Shown here one piece after another: positions 42,725 through 52,098 of a stretch of DNA of 64,000 nt. Below the pieces are notes generated by a model. It did no database searches. It had not been told where the DNA came from and worked only from the letters and a program-made list of their open reading frames with translations. The stretch's first letter is position 1; each line of letters begins with the position of its first letter. A program made the position numbers and the translations under genes. The stretch is from Spirochaetales bacterium (lineage in GTDB: Bacteria; Spirochaetota; Spirochaetia; CADAEX01), in contig JACKPD010000005.1 of assembly GCA_024233785.1 (NCBI GenBank), positions 1 to 64,000 on the forward strand, in the 5' to 3' direction.

Positions 42725-43270
42725 TTATCCTGTATATTTGTATTTTTCAATATATCGGCAAGATTTATAAAGGTAAACACCCTGATTGTCCTGTTTCTCT
42801 GTAAACATCAAATATTTTTGTAATGTTAAAGGATCGGTGAGTGTATTATCAAGTTCAAGTAAAGGCATAAGGACAAATTGCCTTTCTTTTATCCCGGGAT
42901 GAGGCAGTGTAAGCTTTGCAGTATTTAATATTGTATCTCTGAACAGGAGTATATCTATATCTATAGTTCTGGGTCCTTTAGGAAGGGAGGGGTCCCGTGT
43001 CCTCCCAAGCTCTTTTTCAATATCAAGGACTGTTTCCAGCAATCCATCGGGATAAATACCGGGAGAAGCTTTACCGCGGAATACTGTATTTATAAAATCA
43101 GGCTGATTTTTGTAATAAAGAGGCCTCGATATATATAATGATGCTGTCTCAAGTTCTTCCAGGTGTTTTCTCAGGAGAAAAAAAGCATCCGCTATATTCT
43201 TTTCTTTATTCCCCAGGTTGGACCCTATCCCGAGAAAAACTGAATTATGGCCTTGAGTATGTCCGGTAAT
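42725..43270 (-). CDS. folK: HPPK (folate synthesis), start codon unusual
   Basis: 6-hydroxymethyl-7,8-dihydropterin pyrophosphokinase. Read continuously from the minus strand the frame gives VFLGIGSNLGN, SRPLYYKNQPDFINTV, and the catalytic GPRTIDIDILLF with its Asp pair, plus LPHPGIKERQFVLMPLLEL, a complete HPPK. The frame has no ATG, GTG or TTG upstream of the VFLGIGSN strand back to a stop codon inside recA. Possible starts are ATT at 43270 (given here, 181 residues), ATT at 43282 with GAAGGG 12 nt upstream, or CTG at 43321 inside the recA 3' end with GGAAG upstream. A TTG at 43042 would remove half the enzyme. It lies between recA and scpA. Confidence 0.85.
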   Translation of the reverse strand: MTGHTQGHNSVFLGIGSNLGNKEKNIADAFFLLRKHLEELETASLYISRPLYYKNQPDFINTVFRGKASPGIYPDGLLETVLDIEKELGRTRDPSLPKGPRTIDIDILLFRDTILNTAKLTLPHPGIKERQFVLMPLLELDNTLTDPLTLQKYLMFTEKQDNQGVYLYKSCRYIEKYKYTG

Positions 43271-43298
43271 AGCACTGGAAATACAGTCAGCAGGCCCT

Positions 43299-44414
43299 TC
43301 AGAAAAGCTTTGAATCTTCAGTTTTGCTTTCTTCCTTTTCTCCCTTTTTTTCTGGTGCGGTATTTTCTTTTTTTACCGGAACCGGGAAAAATATATCTCT
43401 GACTTTTTTCTCTATTTCCTGCATTATCGGAATATTGTTGTCAATAAAATCCTTTACATTATCCCTGCCCTGCCCTATTTTTTCTTCTCCGTAAGCATAC
43501 CAGCTTCCGCTTTTCTGGATAATTCCAAGGTTTACAGCCGCATCGAGTAAACACGATGTAGCAGAGATTCCTTTGCCGAATATAATTTCAAGATCCACTT
43601 TTCTGAAAGGAGGCGCCATTTTATTTTTAACTACTTTCACCCTCACCCTGTTTCCGATAGCTTCTTCTGATGTTTTTTCTATAGTTTCAATTTTTCTTAC
43701 TTCAATTCTCATTGAAGAATAAAACTTGAGAGCCTTGCCGCCTGTTGTTGTTTCCGGGTTTCCAAACATAATGCCTATTTTCATTCTTATCTGATTGATA
43801 AAGATAATGCATGTATTTGATTTTGACAGAATTGATGTCAGTTTCCTGAGGGCCTGGCTCATAAGCCGTGCCTGAAGACCCATGTGGGAATCTCCCATAT
43901 CTCCTTCAATTTCCGCCTGTGGAGTCAGGGCCGCAACTGAGTCAACAACAATAATATCAACTGCTCCGGAACGGATAAGAGATTCAGTAATTTCAAGAGC
44001 CTGTTCGCCGGTGTCAGGCTGTGAAATCCAGAGGTCATCGGTATTAACACCGAGATTCCTTGCATAAACAGGGTCAAGAGCATGTTCGGCATCAATAAAA
44101 GCTGCAACTCCACCCTTTTTCTGTGCTTCGGCAATTGCGTGGAGCGCAAGGGTAGTTTTTCCGGAAGATTCCGGACCATAAATTTCAACTACCCGCCCTT
44201 TAGGATACCCGCCTATCCCCAGAGCCGCATCAAGTGTTATTGAACCGGATGATATTACCTGTATATTGGTATTTACAGGTCTTTCTCCAAGTTTCATCAG
44301 GGAACCTTTCCCGAACTGCTTTTCAATCTGAAGCCGGGCAGCTTCAAGCGCTTTTTGTTTGTCTGAATCGTTATATTTAATTTCAGGAACCTGAATATCA
44401 ATTTTTTTAGCCAT
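43299..44414 (-). CDS. recA: Recombinase RecA
   Basis: Strand-exchange ATPase and co-protease of the SOS response. 371 residues; Walker [10 protein letters not shown] (80-88), catalytic Glu and MAW region ([19 protein letters not shown]), L1/L2 loops ([20 protein letters not shown], cores visible), [22 protein letters not shown] and an acidic, lysine-rich C-terminal tail ([16 protein letters not shown]). The ATG at 44414 has AGGAGG about 8 nt upstream. No obvious SOS box was recognised in the 105-bp upstream region. Its 3' end overlaps the possible CTG start of folK. Confidence 0.98.
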   Translation of the reverse strand: MAKKIDIQVPEIKYNDSDKQKALEAARLQIEKQFGKGSLMKLGERPVNTNIQVISSGSITLDAALGIGGYPKGRVVEIYGPESSGKTTLALHAIAEAQKKGGVAAFIDAEHALDPVYARNLGVNTDDLWISQPDTGEQALEITESLIRSGAVDIIVVDSVAALTPQAEIEGDMGDSHMGLQARLMSQALRKLTSILSKSNTCIIFINQIRMKIGIMFGNPETTTGGKALKFYSSMRIEVRKIETIEKTSEEAIGNRVRVKVVKNKMAPPFRKVDLEIIFGKGISATSCLLDAAVNLGIIQKSGSWYAYGEEKIGQGRDNVKDFIDNNIPIMQEIEKKVRDIFFPVPVKKENTAPEKKGEKEESKTEDSKLF

Positions 44415-44519
44415 TATTAAATCCTCCTGCCGAATTAAACCAAATTTTATACAATATACTTCAATTCAATTTTGCATATTTACTTTACAGTGGTCAATAA
44501 GGCATAATTGCTGAAGATG

Positions 44520-45134
44520 ATGAAAAAATTAATTCTGATATCTTTGGTTTTAATTTCAGCAGAAACATTTCTGCCTGTAATACCGATATTGAAAAGCCAG
44601 GAGACAATGTTCAAATGGATAGAATCATCAACCGGGGATCAGAATGATATTGTAGTTGAAAGCTTCAGGATGATGGATCTGGATGAAAGGATAACTGCAA
44701 TTGATCTGCTTGCAGGGAGGACAGACCGCGATTTCGGTTTTCTGATTGAAGAATTATATTATTCAAAAAATTATAAAACAACTGAAAAGGAATATCTGCT
44801 TTACCTTATACTTGAAAAACTTGTTACCGATGCAGGAACTGCAGATGATACAGGTGAATATTTTCTTCTTTTATGCGGTGATATAGCGGTTTACAGGCAG
44901 TCGATATTAAGAAAAAAAATAATTGAGAGAACAACTCTTATGAAAACCCCTGATGCTGAAAAAATATTGCTCAAAGAAGCAGTATTCCTTGAAAAAACCG
45001 GTCTGCGTGATAGTTACTTCAACAGTGAAATGATTGAAGAGTACCGAATATTCACAAGAGAAGCTGAAAAAACAGGTTCTATCATACTAAAGGATTATAT
45101 CCACAGAATCTATACAGCAGTCAGAAATCTTTGA
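44520..45134 (+). CDS. Exported protein of unknown function
   Basis: A 204-residue protein with an N-terminal signal peptide ([20 protein letters not shown]), the rest mostly alpha-helical with leucine and charged residues ([24 protein letters not shown]), loosely like a helical-repeat domain but too diverged to name. ATG codons at 44517 and 44520 are tandem; a TTG at 44508 lies further up. GAAG sits about 5 nt before. It is divergent from recA and convergent with dtd, their 3' ends overlapping by 14 nt. Confidence 0.7.
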   Translation: MKKLILISLVLISAETFLPVIPILKSQETMFKWIESSTGDQNDIVVESFRMMDLDERITAIDLLAGRTDRDFGFLIEELYYSKNYKTTEKEYLLYLILEKLVTDAGTADDTGEYFLLLCGDIAVYRQSILRKKIIERTTLMKTPDAEKILLKEAVFLEKTGLRDSYFNSEMIEEYRIFTREAEKTGSIILKDYIHRIYTAVRNL

Positions 45135-45570
45135 ATGAATCAACAAGAATTGTAACAGGGCCGTCATTTATATAATCAACTGCCATAACCGCGCCGAATT
45201 CGCCGATTTCGGTTTTTATCCCTTTATTTTTTACTATTTCAACCAACTTTCGGTAATAAAGGTTCCCTTTTTCAGGAGCGGCTGCGCTGTTGAATGAAGG
45301 TCTTCGCCCTTTTCTTGTGTCACCGTAAAGGGTGAATTGAGAAATAATAAGGATTTCTCCCATGCAGTCGAGAAGGGATAGATTCATTTTATCGTTTTCA
45401 TCGTTGAAAATTCTAAGGTTTAAAATTTTGTCTGCCGTATATTCACAGTCTGAATCTGTATCATCTGTATGGACACCAATAAAAACAACAAGGCCCGACG
45501 ATATACTCCCCTTCAGTTCGCCTTCTACAGTTACTGAAGCTCTTTTTACCCGCTGAACTACTGCTCTCAT
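45121..45570 (-). CDS. dtd: D-aminoacyl-tRNA deacylase
   Basis: Trans-editing enzyme that hydrolyses D-aminoacyl-tRNA (and Gly-tRNA-Ala), preventing D-amino acid entry into protein. 149 residues, with the two active-site signatures [18 protein letters not shown] and [11 protein letters not shown] (family NxGPVT), and N-terminal [13 protein letters not shown]. The ATG at 45570 overlaps the stop of the upstream TPR gene (ATGA), so it is at the end of a three-gene minus-strand operon with two TPR proteins. Its 3' end overlaps the convergent exported gene by 14 nt. Confidence 0.96.
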   Translation of the reverse strand: MRAVVQRVKRASVTVEGELKGSISSGLVVFIGVHTDDTDSDCEYTADKILNLRIFNDENDKMNLSLLDCMGEILIISQFTLYGDTRKGRRPSFNSAAAPEKGNLYYRKLVEIVKNKGIKTEIGEFGAVMAVDYINDGPVTILVDSFKDF

Positions 45571-46640
45571 TTAATGTAGTTCCGCAGTGTGACCGCTTTC
45601 ATGCTGATGCCCTTTTCAGTCTGAAGCTGTCCAATGATATCATAGGAAAACTCTTCATCAAGTATTACTGGAAAATCAGCAGTCACTGAAATTATTCCGT
45701 CAAGTACTTTGCCGGATTCATATCCTATAAGGAGATCAAAAGTTTCGGAATTTTCAAATATTTGTATATTTGTAATTTTTCCTGACCATTTTACATAGCA
45801 GCCGTTATAAAGATATGGAGAGACTGCAACTTCTTTATAACTGATTGTGTTTTTAAAATACCGGAAATCCGGTTCCCGTAAATATCCCGACAGGAGGCGC
45901 GCTTTTTCCTTAACAGATTCTGAGGCATTTGAATTTAAAAGTCTGTTGATTTCTATTCTGGCTTCGTTATCCTTGTTGTCCAGGAAAAGTTTTTTTGCAT
46001 CTTCAAAAGATTTGACAATTTCGCGTCCTTCAAGTTTAATCCTGTATTCACCTGTACCGACTATATCCTGAAGATTTCTGCTTATTGTCAATTCAGAAAG
46101 TATGCTGCTGTTTTTACTGAATTTGAAAAGTAAAAATTTAGTTGTAAAAAATATTCCTGTTGAAAATGAGAGAACAATTATTGAAATAATCAGATATCTC
46201 AATATTCTGTAGGTAATTATGCTTTTTTTGAACGGAAGGAGTCTGTGTAAATTTTTAGACAGGAAATCTTCCGGAACTCTTTCCAGTGCTTCCGATTTTT
46301 TAATAATATCAAGAGATTTTTTTGCAAACCTGTTTTTAGGGTCCCTGTCGAGTATATCAAGCCAAATACGGATTGCTTCTGAAGGTTTGTTATATTTCAA
46401 ATGAATGACTGCAAGCCCAAGCAATGTTGTGCTGTTTGCAGGATTTATCTGGAGCGACCTTCTAAGATAGGAGTTTGCTCCGTTATAATCCCCGATAAAC
46501 AGACATGACATCCCAAGATAGAAATAAAATAATTCATTTTCCCTGTTTCCGAAAACTTCCGGCTCAAGAATCCTTATAACCTGCGAGTAATTCCCAAGTT
46601 TAAACTGTTTTTCAGCACTTTTTAATAATCTGGTTTTCAT
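45567..46640 (-). CDS. TPR protein with a central membrane helix
   Basis: A 357-residue protein: about three N-terminal tetratricopeptide repeats (1-115; [38 protein letters not shown]), one transmembrane helix (about 146-170, [19 protein letters not shown]), and a C-terminal region beyond the membrane that ends in a small beta-rich, OB-like domain ([36 protein letters not shown]). No enzyme motif is seen. It could link a cytoplasmic TPR scaffold to an envelope domain. It is flanked by ATGA overlaps on both sides, with the coiled-coil TPR gene upstream and dtd downstream. Confidence 0.78.
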   Translation of the reverse strand: MKTRLLKSAEKQFKLGNYSQVIRILEPEVFGNRENELFYFYLGMSCLFIGDYNGANSYLRRSLQINPANSTTLLGLAVIHLKYNKPSEAIRIWLDILDRDPKNRFAKKSLDIIKKSEALERVPEDFLSKNLHRLLPFKKSIITYRILRYLIISIIVLSFSTGIFFTTKFLLFKFSKNSSILSELTISRNLQDIVGTGEYRIKLEGREIVKSFEDAKKLFLDNKDNEARIEINRLLNSNASESVKEKARLLSGYLREPDFRYFKNTISYKEVAVSPYLYNGCYVKWSGKITNIQIFENSETFDLLIGYESGKVLDGIISVTADFPVILDEEFSYDIIGQLQTEKGISMKAVTLRNYIK

Positions 46641-47584
46641 TTGCCTGCTTGTCCGGAAGATAAACCGGCTGTATCCCCGGCTGGTTTTGTATTGCTGACT
46701 GAAGCATCATTAACAGCTGATGCAGACCCTGATTTAAGTGAAATGCTTTTTTCAAGTAAAACTATCTTATCCTCAAGGACCTTAATAGTCTGTGTCTGCA
46801 CTTCAAGCTGCTTTTTTAAAACATTGTTTGTTTCCCGCAATGAAAGGAGAAGCGAATTTGTATCCTCAGCAGACAGGACTGAAAGCTTTTTCTGATAACT
46901 TAAAATAGCCTGGTTATATTCCTTCTCTTTTTTTATAAAAAGTTCTCTTTCCTTAAGCGATTCTTCATGGCTCCATTTAAGGAGTTTAACAAGCTCCTGT
47001 TCTCTTTTTCCAAGATTTATAAGCTCAATTTTATAATTTGCAGCTTCATATTTATAACTGTCCTTGTATTTGTCTGTAACAATCCTATAAAACTTAAGAG
47101 CCTCTTCTGTATGTCCAAGGTTATAAAGAGATTCCGCAATCCAGTATAGAGCATTACCTTCAAGAGGATTATTATCAGTTTTTTCAATGAAAAGATTGAG
47201 TTTGTCAATGGATGACTCATAATTGCGGTTTATAAAATCAATTCGCCCCATTTGATAAACCGATTCCGGATATTCAGGTGATTCCCTGAAATTAGAAGCT
47301 AAATACTCAAATACTTTTTCAGCTTCTGTGTAATCTTCTAGAGCCATATAACATTTACCTATCATTAGGAAACTTGAGCTTTTGAGATATGAAGGGCTTA
47401 AATCTGCGGATTTACGGAATTGCTGAAGTGCTGATTCATATTTTGAATCATTAAAATTTTCGCTGCCGGTTTTGAAATATTGCAGATACAGCGGTCCATC
47501 ATTCTTTTCATCAGCGTAGATGAAAAATGACTGTATTGGCAATATATTAAAAAAAAGGCAGATTAAAAATATTTTTTTACACAA
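46637..47584 (-). CDS. Exported TPR/coiled-coil protein (CpoB/YbgF-like)
   Basis: A 315-residue protein with a signal peptide (cleavage likely after FFIYA near 25), five or so TPR units (about 30-190; SFLMIGKCYMALEDYTEAEK, SVYQMGRIDFINRNYESSID, ALYWIAESLYNLGHTEEAL) and a C-terminal coiled coil (about 200-285, LLLSLRETNNVLKKQLE) with a Ser/Ala-rich tail. CpoB/YbgF has the reverse order, coiled coil then TPR, so this is an analogue rather than a clear orthologue. The TTG at 47584 follows GGGGGA and there is no in-frame ATG nearby. It overlaps the next gene by ATGA. Confidence 0.78.
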   Translation of the reverse strand: MCKKIFLICLFFNILPIQSFFIYADEKNDGPLYLQYFKTGSENFNDSKYESALQQFRKSADLSPSYLKSSSFLMIGKCYMALEDYTEAEKVFEYLASNFRESPEYPESVYQMGRIDFINRNYESSIDKLNLFIEKTDNNPLEGNALYWIAESLYNLGHTEEALKFYRIVTDKYKDSYKYEAANYKIELINLGKREQELVKLLKWSHEESLKERELFIKKEKEYNQAILSYQKKLSVLSAEDTNSLLLSLRETNNVLKKQLEVQTQTIKVLEDKIVLLEKSISLKSGSASAVNDASVSNTKPAGDTAGLSSGQAGK

Positions 47585-47635
47585 AACAGCAATCCCCCTG
47601 CCATAGATTATCGGCAGTTTGAATTTTTTTCATAA

Positions 47636-48319
47636 CTATCCTGATATCTGTTTTCTGCCGCTGTTTTTTAAAATCAACACCTCTTCTGCAGGATTTTTTG
47701 AATTAAAAAAAGCCGAAGCAGTAATTAAAACATCTGCTCCTGCATCAACCAGCATCCCGGCAGTATCCCTGTTAACGCCTCCGTCAACAAGAATTTTGTA
47801 ATTCAGATCCTTTATTTCTCTCAGTTTATCAAGTTCTCCTATTTTTTTGATGCAGGATAATATCATTTTCTGGCCTGAGAAGCCGGGATTAACTGTCATT
47901 ACCTGTATAAAATCCACAATATCAATAATTTCTGAAAGTGCGGAAACAGGTGTAGATGGGACAAGGCATATACCTGCTTTTACCCCTTTTTCTTTAATGC
48001 TGTTTAGCGTCCGATTAATGTGAATATCGTTTTCAATATGAAAAGAAATTGAATCTGCACCGGCTGTGATATAATCATCAATGAATATTGAGGGCGAGTT
48101 TACCATTAAATGTACGTCAAGCGGCAGATGTGTGATTTTCTTGATGTCTGAAGTAAATTTATTGCCGAATGTAATCTGCGGTACAAAGTGGCCGTCCATT
48201 ACATCAATATGCAGAACGTCAATACCTGATTTCTCGCAAAGAGAAACAGCATCCCTTACCGCAGTTAAATCAGCTCCCAAAACAGAAGCAGAAACAAGAA
48301 TATTTTTATTGGATTTCAT
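47636..48319 (-). CDS. rpe: Ribulose-phosphate 3-epimerase
   Basis: Pentose phosphate enzyme that interconverts ribulose 5-phosphate and xylulose 5-phosphate; it would supply the phosphoketolase at the start of the window. 227 residues in a TIM barrel, with the metal-site segments VLHIDVMDGHFVPQITFG and LDVHLMV, QVMTVNPGFSGQKM, and the phosphate-binding LVDGGVN. The metal ligands (His, Asp, His, Asp) are all visible. The ATG at 48319 lacks a Shine-Dalgarno and an A/T-rich TTGCTT-17-TAAAAA could place +1 at the start codon. It is divergent from the TPR-greA operon. Confidence 0.95.
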   Translation of the reverse strand: MKSNKNILVSASVLGADLTAVRDAVSLCEKSGIDVLHIDVMDGHFVPQITFGNKFTSDIKKITHLPLDVHLMVNSPSIFIDDYITAGADSISFHIENDIHINRTLNSIKEKGVKAGICLVPSTPVSALSEIIDIVDFIQVMTVNPGFSGQKMILSCIKKIGELDKLREIKDLNYKILVDGGVNRDTAGMLVDAGADVLITASAFFNSKNPAEEVLILKNSGRKQISG

Positions 48320-48372
48320 GTACTTTTTTTATCAAATTATTGTCATAAAAGCAATTACGAAAAACCTCTTAA

Positions 48373-48400
48373 TTGACTATTTTGCGCTGGTAAGTATAAT
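48373..48400 (+). promoter_or_regulatory. Promoter of the TPR-greA-VWA operon
   Basis: TTGACT, 16-nt spacer, TATAAT: near-consensus sigma-70. +1 is expected near 48407, only about 6 nt before the ATG at 48413, and there is no Shine-Dalgarno, so the first gene looks almost leaderless. Confidence 0.72.
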
Positions 48401-48412
48401 GTTAATGACTAT

Positions 48413-49360
48413 ATGGAAAAAAGCATACCTGATGTAAAAGAGAACATTGCATCATTGCTTCAGATTTCCAGGGATTGCCTTAAAAAAGGCGATCTGGATA
48501 AAGCAAAATCTGAAATAGAAAAAGCACTGTCAATAGATTTTAATGAAACTCAAGTAATAAATGCCCTGAAATTCACAAATTTCTGGATTGAGAGGAAAAT
48601 CAGGTTCCAGAATGTGGCAGGACACTATGAAAGAGGCATATTTCTCTTCAAACAGTGGAAATCTTTCATACTATTTGCCAGCAAATTCCAGATTGAGGAT
48701 GAGCTGACAATTTATGCGCTGAAATACTGGGTTTTTAATCAATCTCTATATCATTTCAACGAAATACTTGAAAGCGGAACTGACGATCCTGAACTTCTTA
48801 TTAAAATAGGACTGTGCTATAAAAACCTTGGCGATTACTGCAGGGCTCTTGAATACCTTGAATCAGCTTTGCAGATCCGAAGTGAAGATGCCGGGCTTAT
48901 GGCTGAAATTGCAGACTGCTATGCGTTTATAAATGAAGTACGGGCATCAAAAATATTTTTCCGTGAGGCTTTTTTTATTGATCCTCAGAGCATTGATCTT
49001 TATTCACTAGAATCCCTTCTGGTTAAAAAACTTATCAGCCGTGTGAAGGCTCTGGGTTTTGAGGAAAAACTTCTAAAGGAATGGATTCCCATATATGGAG
49101 TTTTATTCGGTGTATTCAATGTTAAGAGAGAACTTAAGGCACTTGAACTCGGCAAACTGAAGCAGTCAATCAACACTCTTGAGCATCAATATGAAGAAGA
49201 CCCTGACAGCCGGGAAATGCTTGTCCCGGGACTGATAAACAAATATTTCTGGCTTATCGATTATTATGTGAGCATCAGCGACAGCAAGGACAGGATTGAA
49301 GATGTACTGAAAAAAATCAGCAAACTAAATCCTTCTGTCTATGAACTTTACTCAAACTAA
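48413..49360 (+). CDS. TPR protein upstream of greA
   Basis: A 315-residue, apparently cytoplasmic protein with no signal peptide. TPR units are clear near 15-50 (RDCLKKGDLDKAKSEIEKAL) and 125-195 (LLIKIGLCYKNLGDYCRALE, AGLMAEIADCYAFINEVRAS), with other helical regions between. It likely acts as an interaction scaffold; partners unknown. It heads the operon with the giant GreA (48-nt gap) and the VWA protein, an association I take as possibly functional because the GreA extension is also a long helical-repeat region. The start has no ribosome site. Confidence 0.8.
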   Translation: MEKSIPDVKENIASLLQISRDCLKKGDLDKAKSEIEKALSIDFNETQVINALKFTNFWIERKIRFQNVAGHYERGIFLFKQWKSFILFASKFQIEDELTIYALKYWVFNQSLYHFNEILESGTDDPELLIKIGLCYKNLGDYCRALEYLESALQIRSEDAGLMAEIADCYAFINEVRASKIFFREAFFIDPQSIDLYSLESLLVKKLISRVKALGFEEKLLKEWIPIYGVLFGVFNVKRELKALELGKLKQSINTLEHQYEEDPDSREMLVPGLINKYFWLIDYYVSISDSKDRIEDVLKKISKLNPSVYELYSN

Positions 49361-49408
49361 GGTTGTTATAGTAACCATAATCTTGTAAAATACATACTGG
49401 AGAAAAAA

Positions 49409-52096
49409 ATGAGTTCAAATTTACTGGAAAAGATAAATCAACTGCTTAATGAAGAAAAATGGACACGCGCAACAATAAAAAGCTATTCAATCAATAATTT
49501 CAAGGAACTTGATCTGATTATTAAAGAATCTGCCGGAGATGAATCCCGGGAAGAGGTTCTTGATATTTGTGAAGAACATCTGAGTCATTCCAAAAACAGC
49601 ATCATCGCTCTGTATATTTCGGGAATATTGTCCCTTTCAAGACATATTATAGATGATTCAAATTTGATGGTACTGATAAATATATTTTCCGACAACCACA
49701 AACTGAATATTGTTGAATACCTGTGCGGAAGAATTCTTGATTACGGAGAAAATAAATTCGCGCTCAGAACTCTTGCGGACTGTTATGAAAATGAAGGCGA
49801 ACTGGATAAAAAAATCGCAATCCAGGAAAGACTGATAAAAGTTGATTACGATGAAGCGGATATAGTCAAACATCTTGCTGAAAAATATGATTCTGACGGG
49901 AACAGGGATAAGGCTGTTGAATATTATAAGAAAGCTGTTCACCGGTATGCCAATAAAAAAATGTTTTCCAATGTAAAGGAACTCTGGACCAAACTGCTTG
50001 ATTACTGCCCGGATGAAATTGATTTCTTCTATCACCTTAATAAAAAAATTGCAAAATATATAAGCGAAGACAGAGCTGTCCAGCTGCTTGAAGAATTGTA
50101 TGAGCACTATAAGAAAAAACAGAATTGGGATTATGCGATTGATATCTTAAAGAACATTCTTATAATGGATCCTTCAAATAACGATATAAGAAGTGAGATA
50201 ATCTACTGTTTCAGACAGAAATACAGTTATCACAGCCAGCTTGAAGAATATATAAAGGTTTCAAATCTTACACAGAAATGGCGTAATATTCATGAAGCAA
50301 TTGCAGATTTCGAAAAACATATTTCATTTGAAAGCAATAACTTCGTTTTTCACCGCTCCTGGGGAATAGGACTCATTACAAGCATAAAAGGGGACAATGT
50401 TGTTATTGACTTCATAAACAAGAAAAAGCACAGCATGTCGCTTAAGATGGCTGTAAACGCCCTCACAATGCTTGGTAAGGATCATATTTGGGTATACAAG
50501 AGTACACACAAAAAGGATGAACTGAGAAAACTCATTAAAAAAGATATTCCCTGGACACTTAAAACAATTATAAAAAGCTTTGATAATTCAGCAGATATGA
50601 AGAGAATTAAAAACGAGCTTGTCCCGGGAATCCTGACTCCAGGAGAATGGACCTCCTGGAGCACTGAGGCAAGAAAAATATTAAAAACTGATTCGGATTT
50701 CGGCAATCTGCCTGATAAGGTTGATTTTTTTGTGGTAAGGGATAAACCGATTACTTTTGAAGAAAAAACGTTCAACAAGTTCAAAGCAGAAAACAATTTT
50801 TTTACAAAACTAAAAACTCTCCTTGATTTTGTTGATGAAGTATCAGTTGAATCGGATTTCTTTCCAGAAATGCTTCAATATTTCACAAATTACCTTAAAT
50901 CATACAATGCTGTTAATGAATATATTATTTCCAGTTATATTCTTGTAGATGAGATTTCCACAAAATTTCCCCATCTGAACCCTGGAATTAATATTTCTTT
51001 TAATGAATTATTTGAACAGACTGAAGATATTAAATCAGTATTCAATAAAATAGCTGACTCTGATCTCAAGAAAATATTTCTTGAAAAAGTTAAATTTTAT
51101 AATCCCCAGTGGCCGGAAGTCTACCTTGCAATATTCCCCGATTATCTTAATAAAAGTATTATAGATGCGCTTCTAAATGAAGGGCATAAAAATGAATTAA
51201 CTGAACTTGCGGTTAAAATACATGAAAATTATAAGGAATACAGGGAAGGATTTATGTGGATTTTGAAAAACATGGATGAATATCCTATTTTTCAAAAAGC
51301 TTTTCCTGGAGAAGAGAAAATTCTGGTCAACGCAATTCATCTTCTTGAAATTACTGACAGGGAAATTGCCAACAAGAGAAATGTAAGCAACAATAAAAAG
51401 ATAATAAGACAGATAAATAATTATCTTTTCAAGGATAACAGGCTTGAGAAATTTATTCTTGAAGCTGAAAAAGACCGCATTATCCGGATGGTATCATTGA
51501 TTGATGATATTGGAGGCGTGGACCCTCTTCTCAAGATAGATATCAAGAAAAAAGTTAAAAATATTCATCCTGATATTAAATTAATCGGTATTGAGGAAGA
51601 AGTAGAGACTGTTTCCAGAGGAATTATTGTTACAACTGAAAGTCTCGAAAACAAGAAGAAAGAGCTTAAAAACATCCTTGAGGTTGAGATACCGGCCAAT
51701 TCAAAGGAAATTGGAGCTGCAATACAGCTTGGGGATTTACGTGAAAACGCAGAGTACAAGGCAGGAAAGGAAAAACAGGAAATGCTTAATTCTGCAGTAG
51801 GAAAACTTAAGGAAGAAATTGAAAGATGTCAGATTTTTGATCCCGCAAATGTAAGAACGGACAAAGTTTCTTTCGGTACAAAGGTTGTTCTTATTAACAG
51901 GCAGACAGGCGAAGAAGAAAATTATACTATACTTGGTCCCTGGGAATCATCTCCTGAAAAAAATATAATTTCCTATCTTGCACCGTTTGGGAATGAACTA
52001 CTTGATGCTGGTGTCGGCGATGAACTTGATTTCACTATCAATGATTCAAAATATGAGTTTAAAGTTAAAGAGATATTAAAATCTGAAATAATCTGA
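49409..52096 (+). CDS. greA: GreA transcription factor with giant N-terminal extension
   Basis: GreA binds the RNA polymerase secondary channel and stimulates transcript cleavage. Residues about 735-895 are a standard GreA: coiled-coil domain with the signature GAAIQLGDLRENAEYKAGKE (acidic tip region DLRENAEY), then the FKBP-like C-terminal domain (VRTDKVSFGTKVVLI, GPWESSPEKNIISYLAPFG). The preceding about 730 residues are helical, TPR/HEAT-like in the first 250, then a segment with beta strands (HRSWGIGLITSIKGDNVVID), then more helices. This giant form is known in spirochaetes such as Borrelia and Treponema; the extension's role is unknown. The ATG at 49409 has GGAG upstream; VWA gene follows after 2 nt. 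Confidence 0.95.
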   Translation: MSSNLLEKINQLLNEEKWTRATIKSYSINNFKELDLIIKESAGDESREEVLDICEEHLSHSKNSIIALYISGILSLSRHIIDDSNLMVLINIFSDNHKLNIVEYLCGRILDYGENKFALRTLADCYENEGELDKKIAIQERLIKVDYDEADIVKHLAEKYDSDGNRDKAVEYYKKAVHRYANKKMFSNVKELWTKLLDYCPDEIDFFYHLNKKIAKYISEDRAVQLLEELYEHYKKKQNWDYAIDILKNILIMDPSNNDIRSEIIYCFRQKYSYHSQLEEYIKVSNLTQKWRNIHEAIADFEKHISFESNNFVFHRSWGIGLITSIKGDNVVIDFINKKKHSMSLKMAVNALTMLGKDHIWVYKSTHKKDELRKLIKKDIPWTLKTIIKSFDNSADMKRIKNELVPGILTPGEWTSWSTEARKILKTDSDFGNLPDKVDFFVVRDKPITFEEKTFNKFKAENNFFTKLKTLLDFVDEVSVESDFFPEMLQYFTNYLKSYNAVNEYIISSYILVDEISTKFPHLNPGINISFNELFEQTEDIKSVFNKIADSDLKKIFLEKVKFYNPQWPEVYLAIFPDYLNKSIIDALLNEGHKNELTELAVKIHENYKEYREGFMWILKNMDEYPIFQKAFPGEEKILVNAIHLLEITDREIANKRNVSNNKKIIRQINNYLFKDNRLEKFILEAEKDRIIRMVSLIDDIGGVDPLLKIDIKKKVKNIHPDIKLIGIEEEVETVSRGIIVTTESLENKKKELKNILEVEIPANSKEIGAAIQLGDLRENAEYKAGKEKQEMLNSAVGKLKEEIERCQIFDPANVRTDKVSFGTKVVLINRQTGEEENYTILGPWESSPEKNIISYLAPFGNELLDAGVGDELDFTINDSKYEFKVKEILKSEII

Positions 52097-52098
52097 AT

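Noticed and set aside
44415..44519. SOS (LexA) box expected before recA
   Set aside because: No convincing palindrome was seen; spirochaete LexA sites vary, so absence cannot be claimed either.
47588..47603. Minus-strand TGGCAG-GGGGA-TTGCT resembles a second sigma-54 promoter with correct GG/GC spacing
   Set aside because: +1 would lie inside or after the TTG start of the gene it should drive, and the G run is better read as its ribosome binding site.
47598..47629. CTGCC/GGCAG hairpin followed by a T7 run on the plus strand
   Set aside because: No plus-strand gene ends here; on the minus strand no T run follows the stem.
49658..50107. 149-codon minus-strand frame inside the greA extension
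   Set aside because: Phe/Ile-rich antisense translation typical of an A/T-rich coding strand; no start signal.
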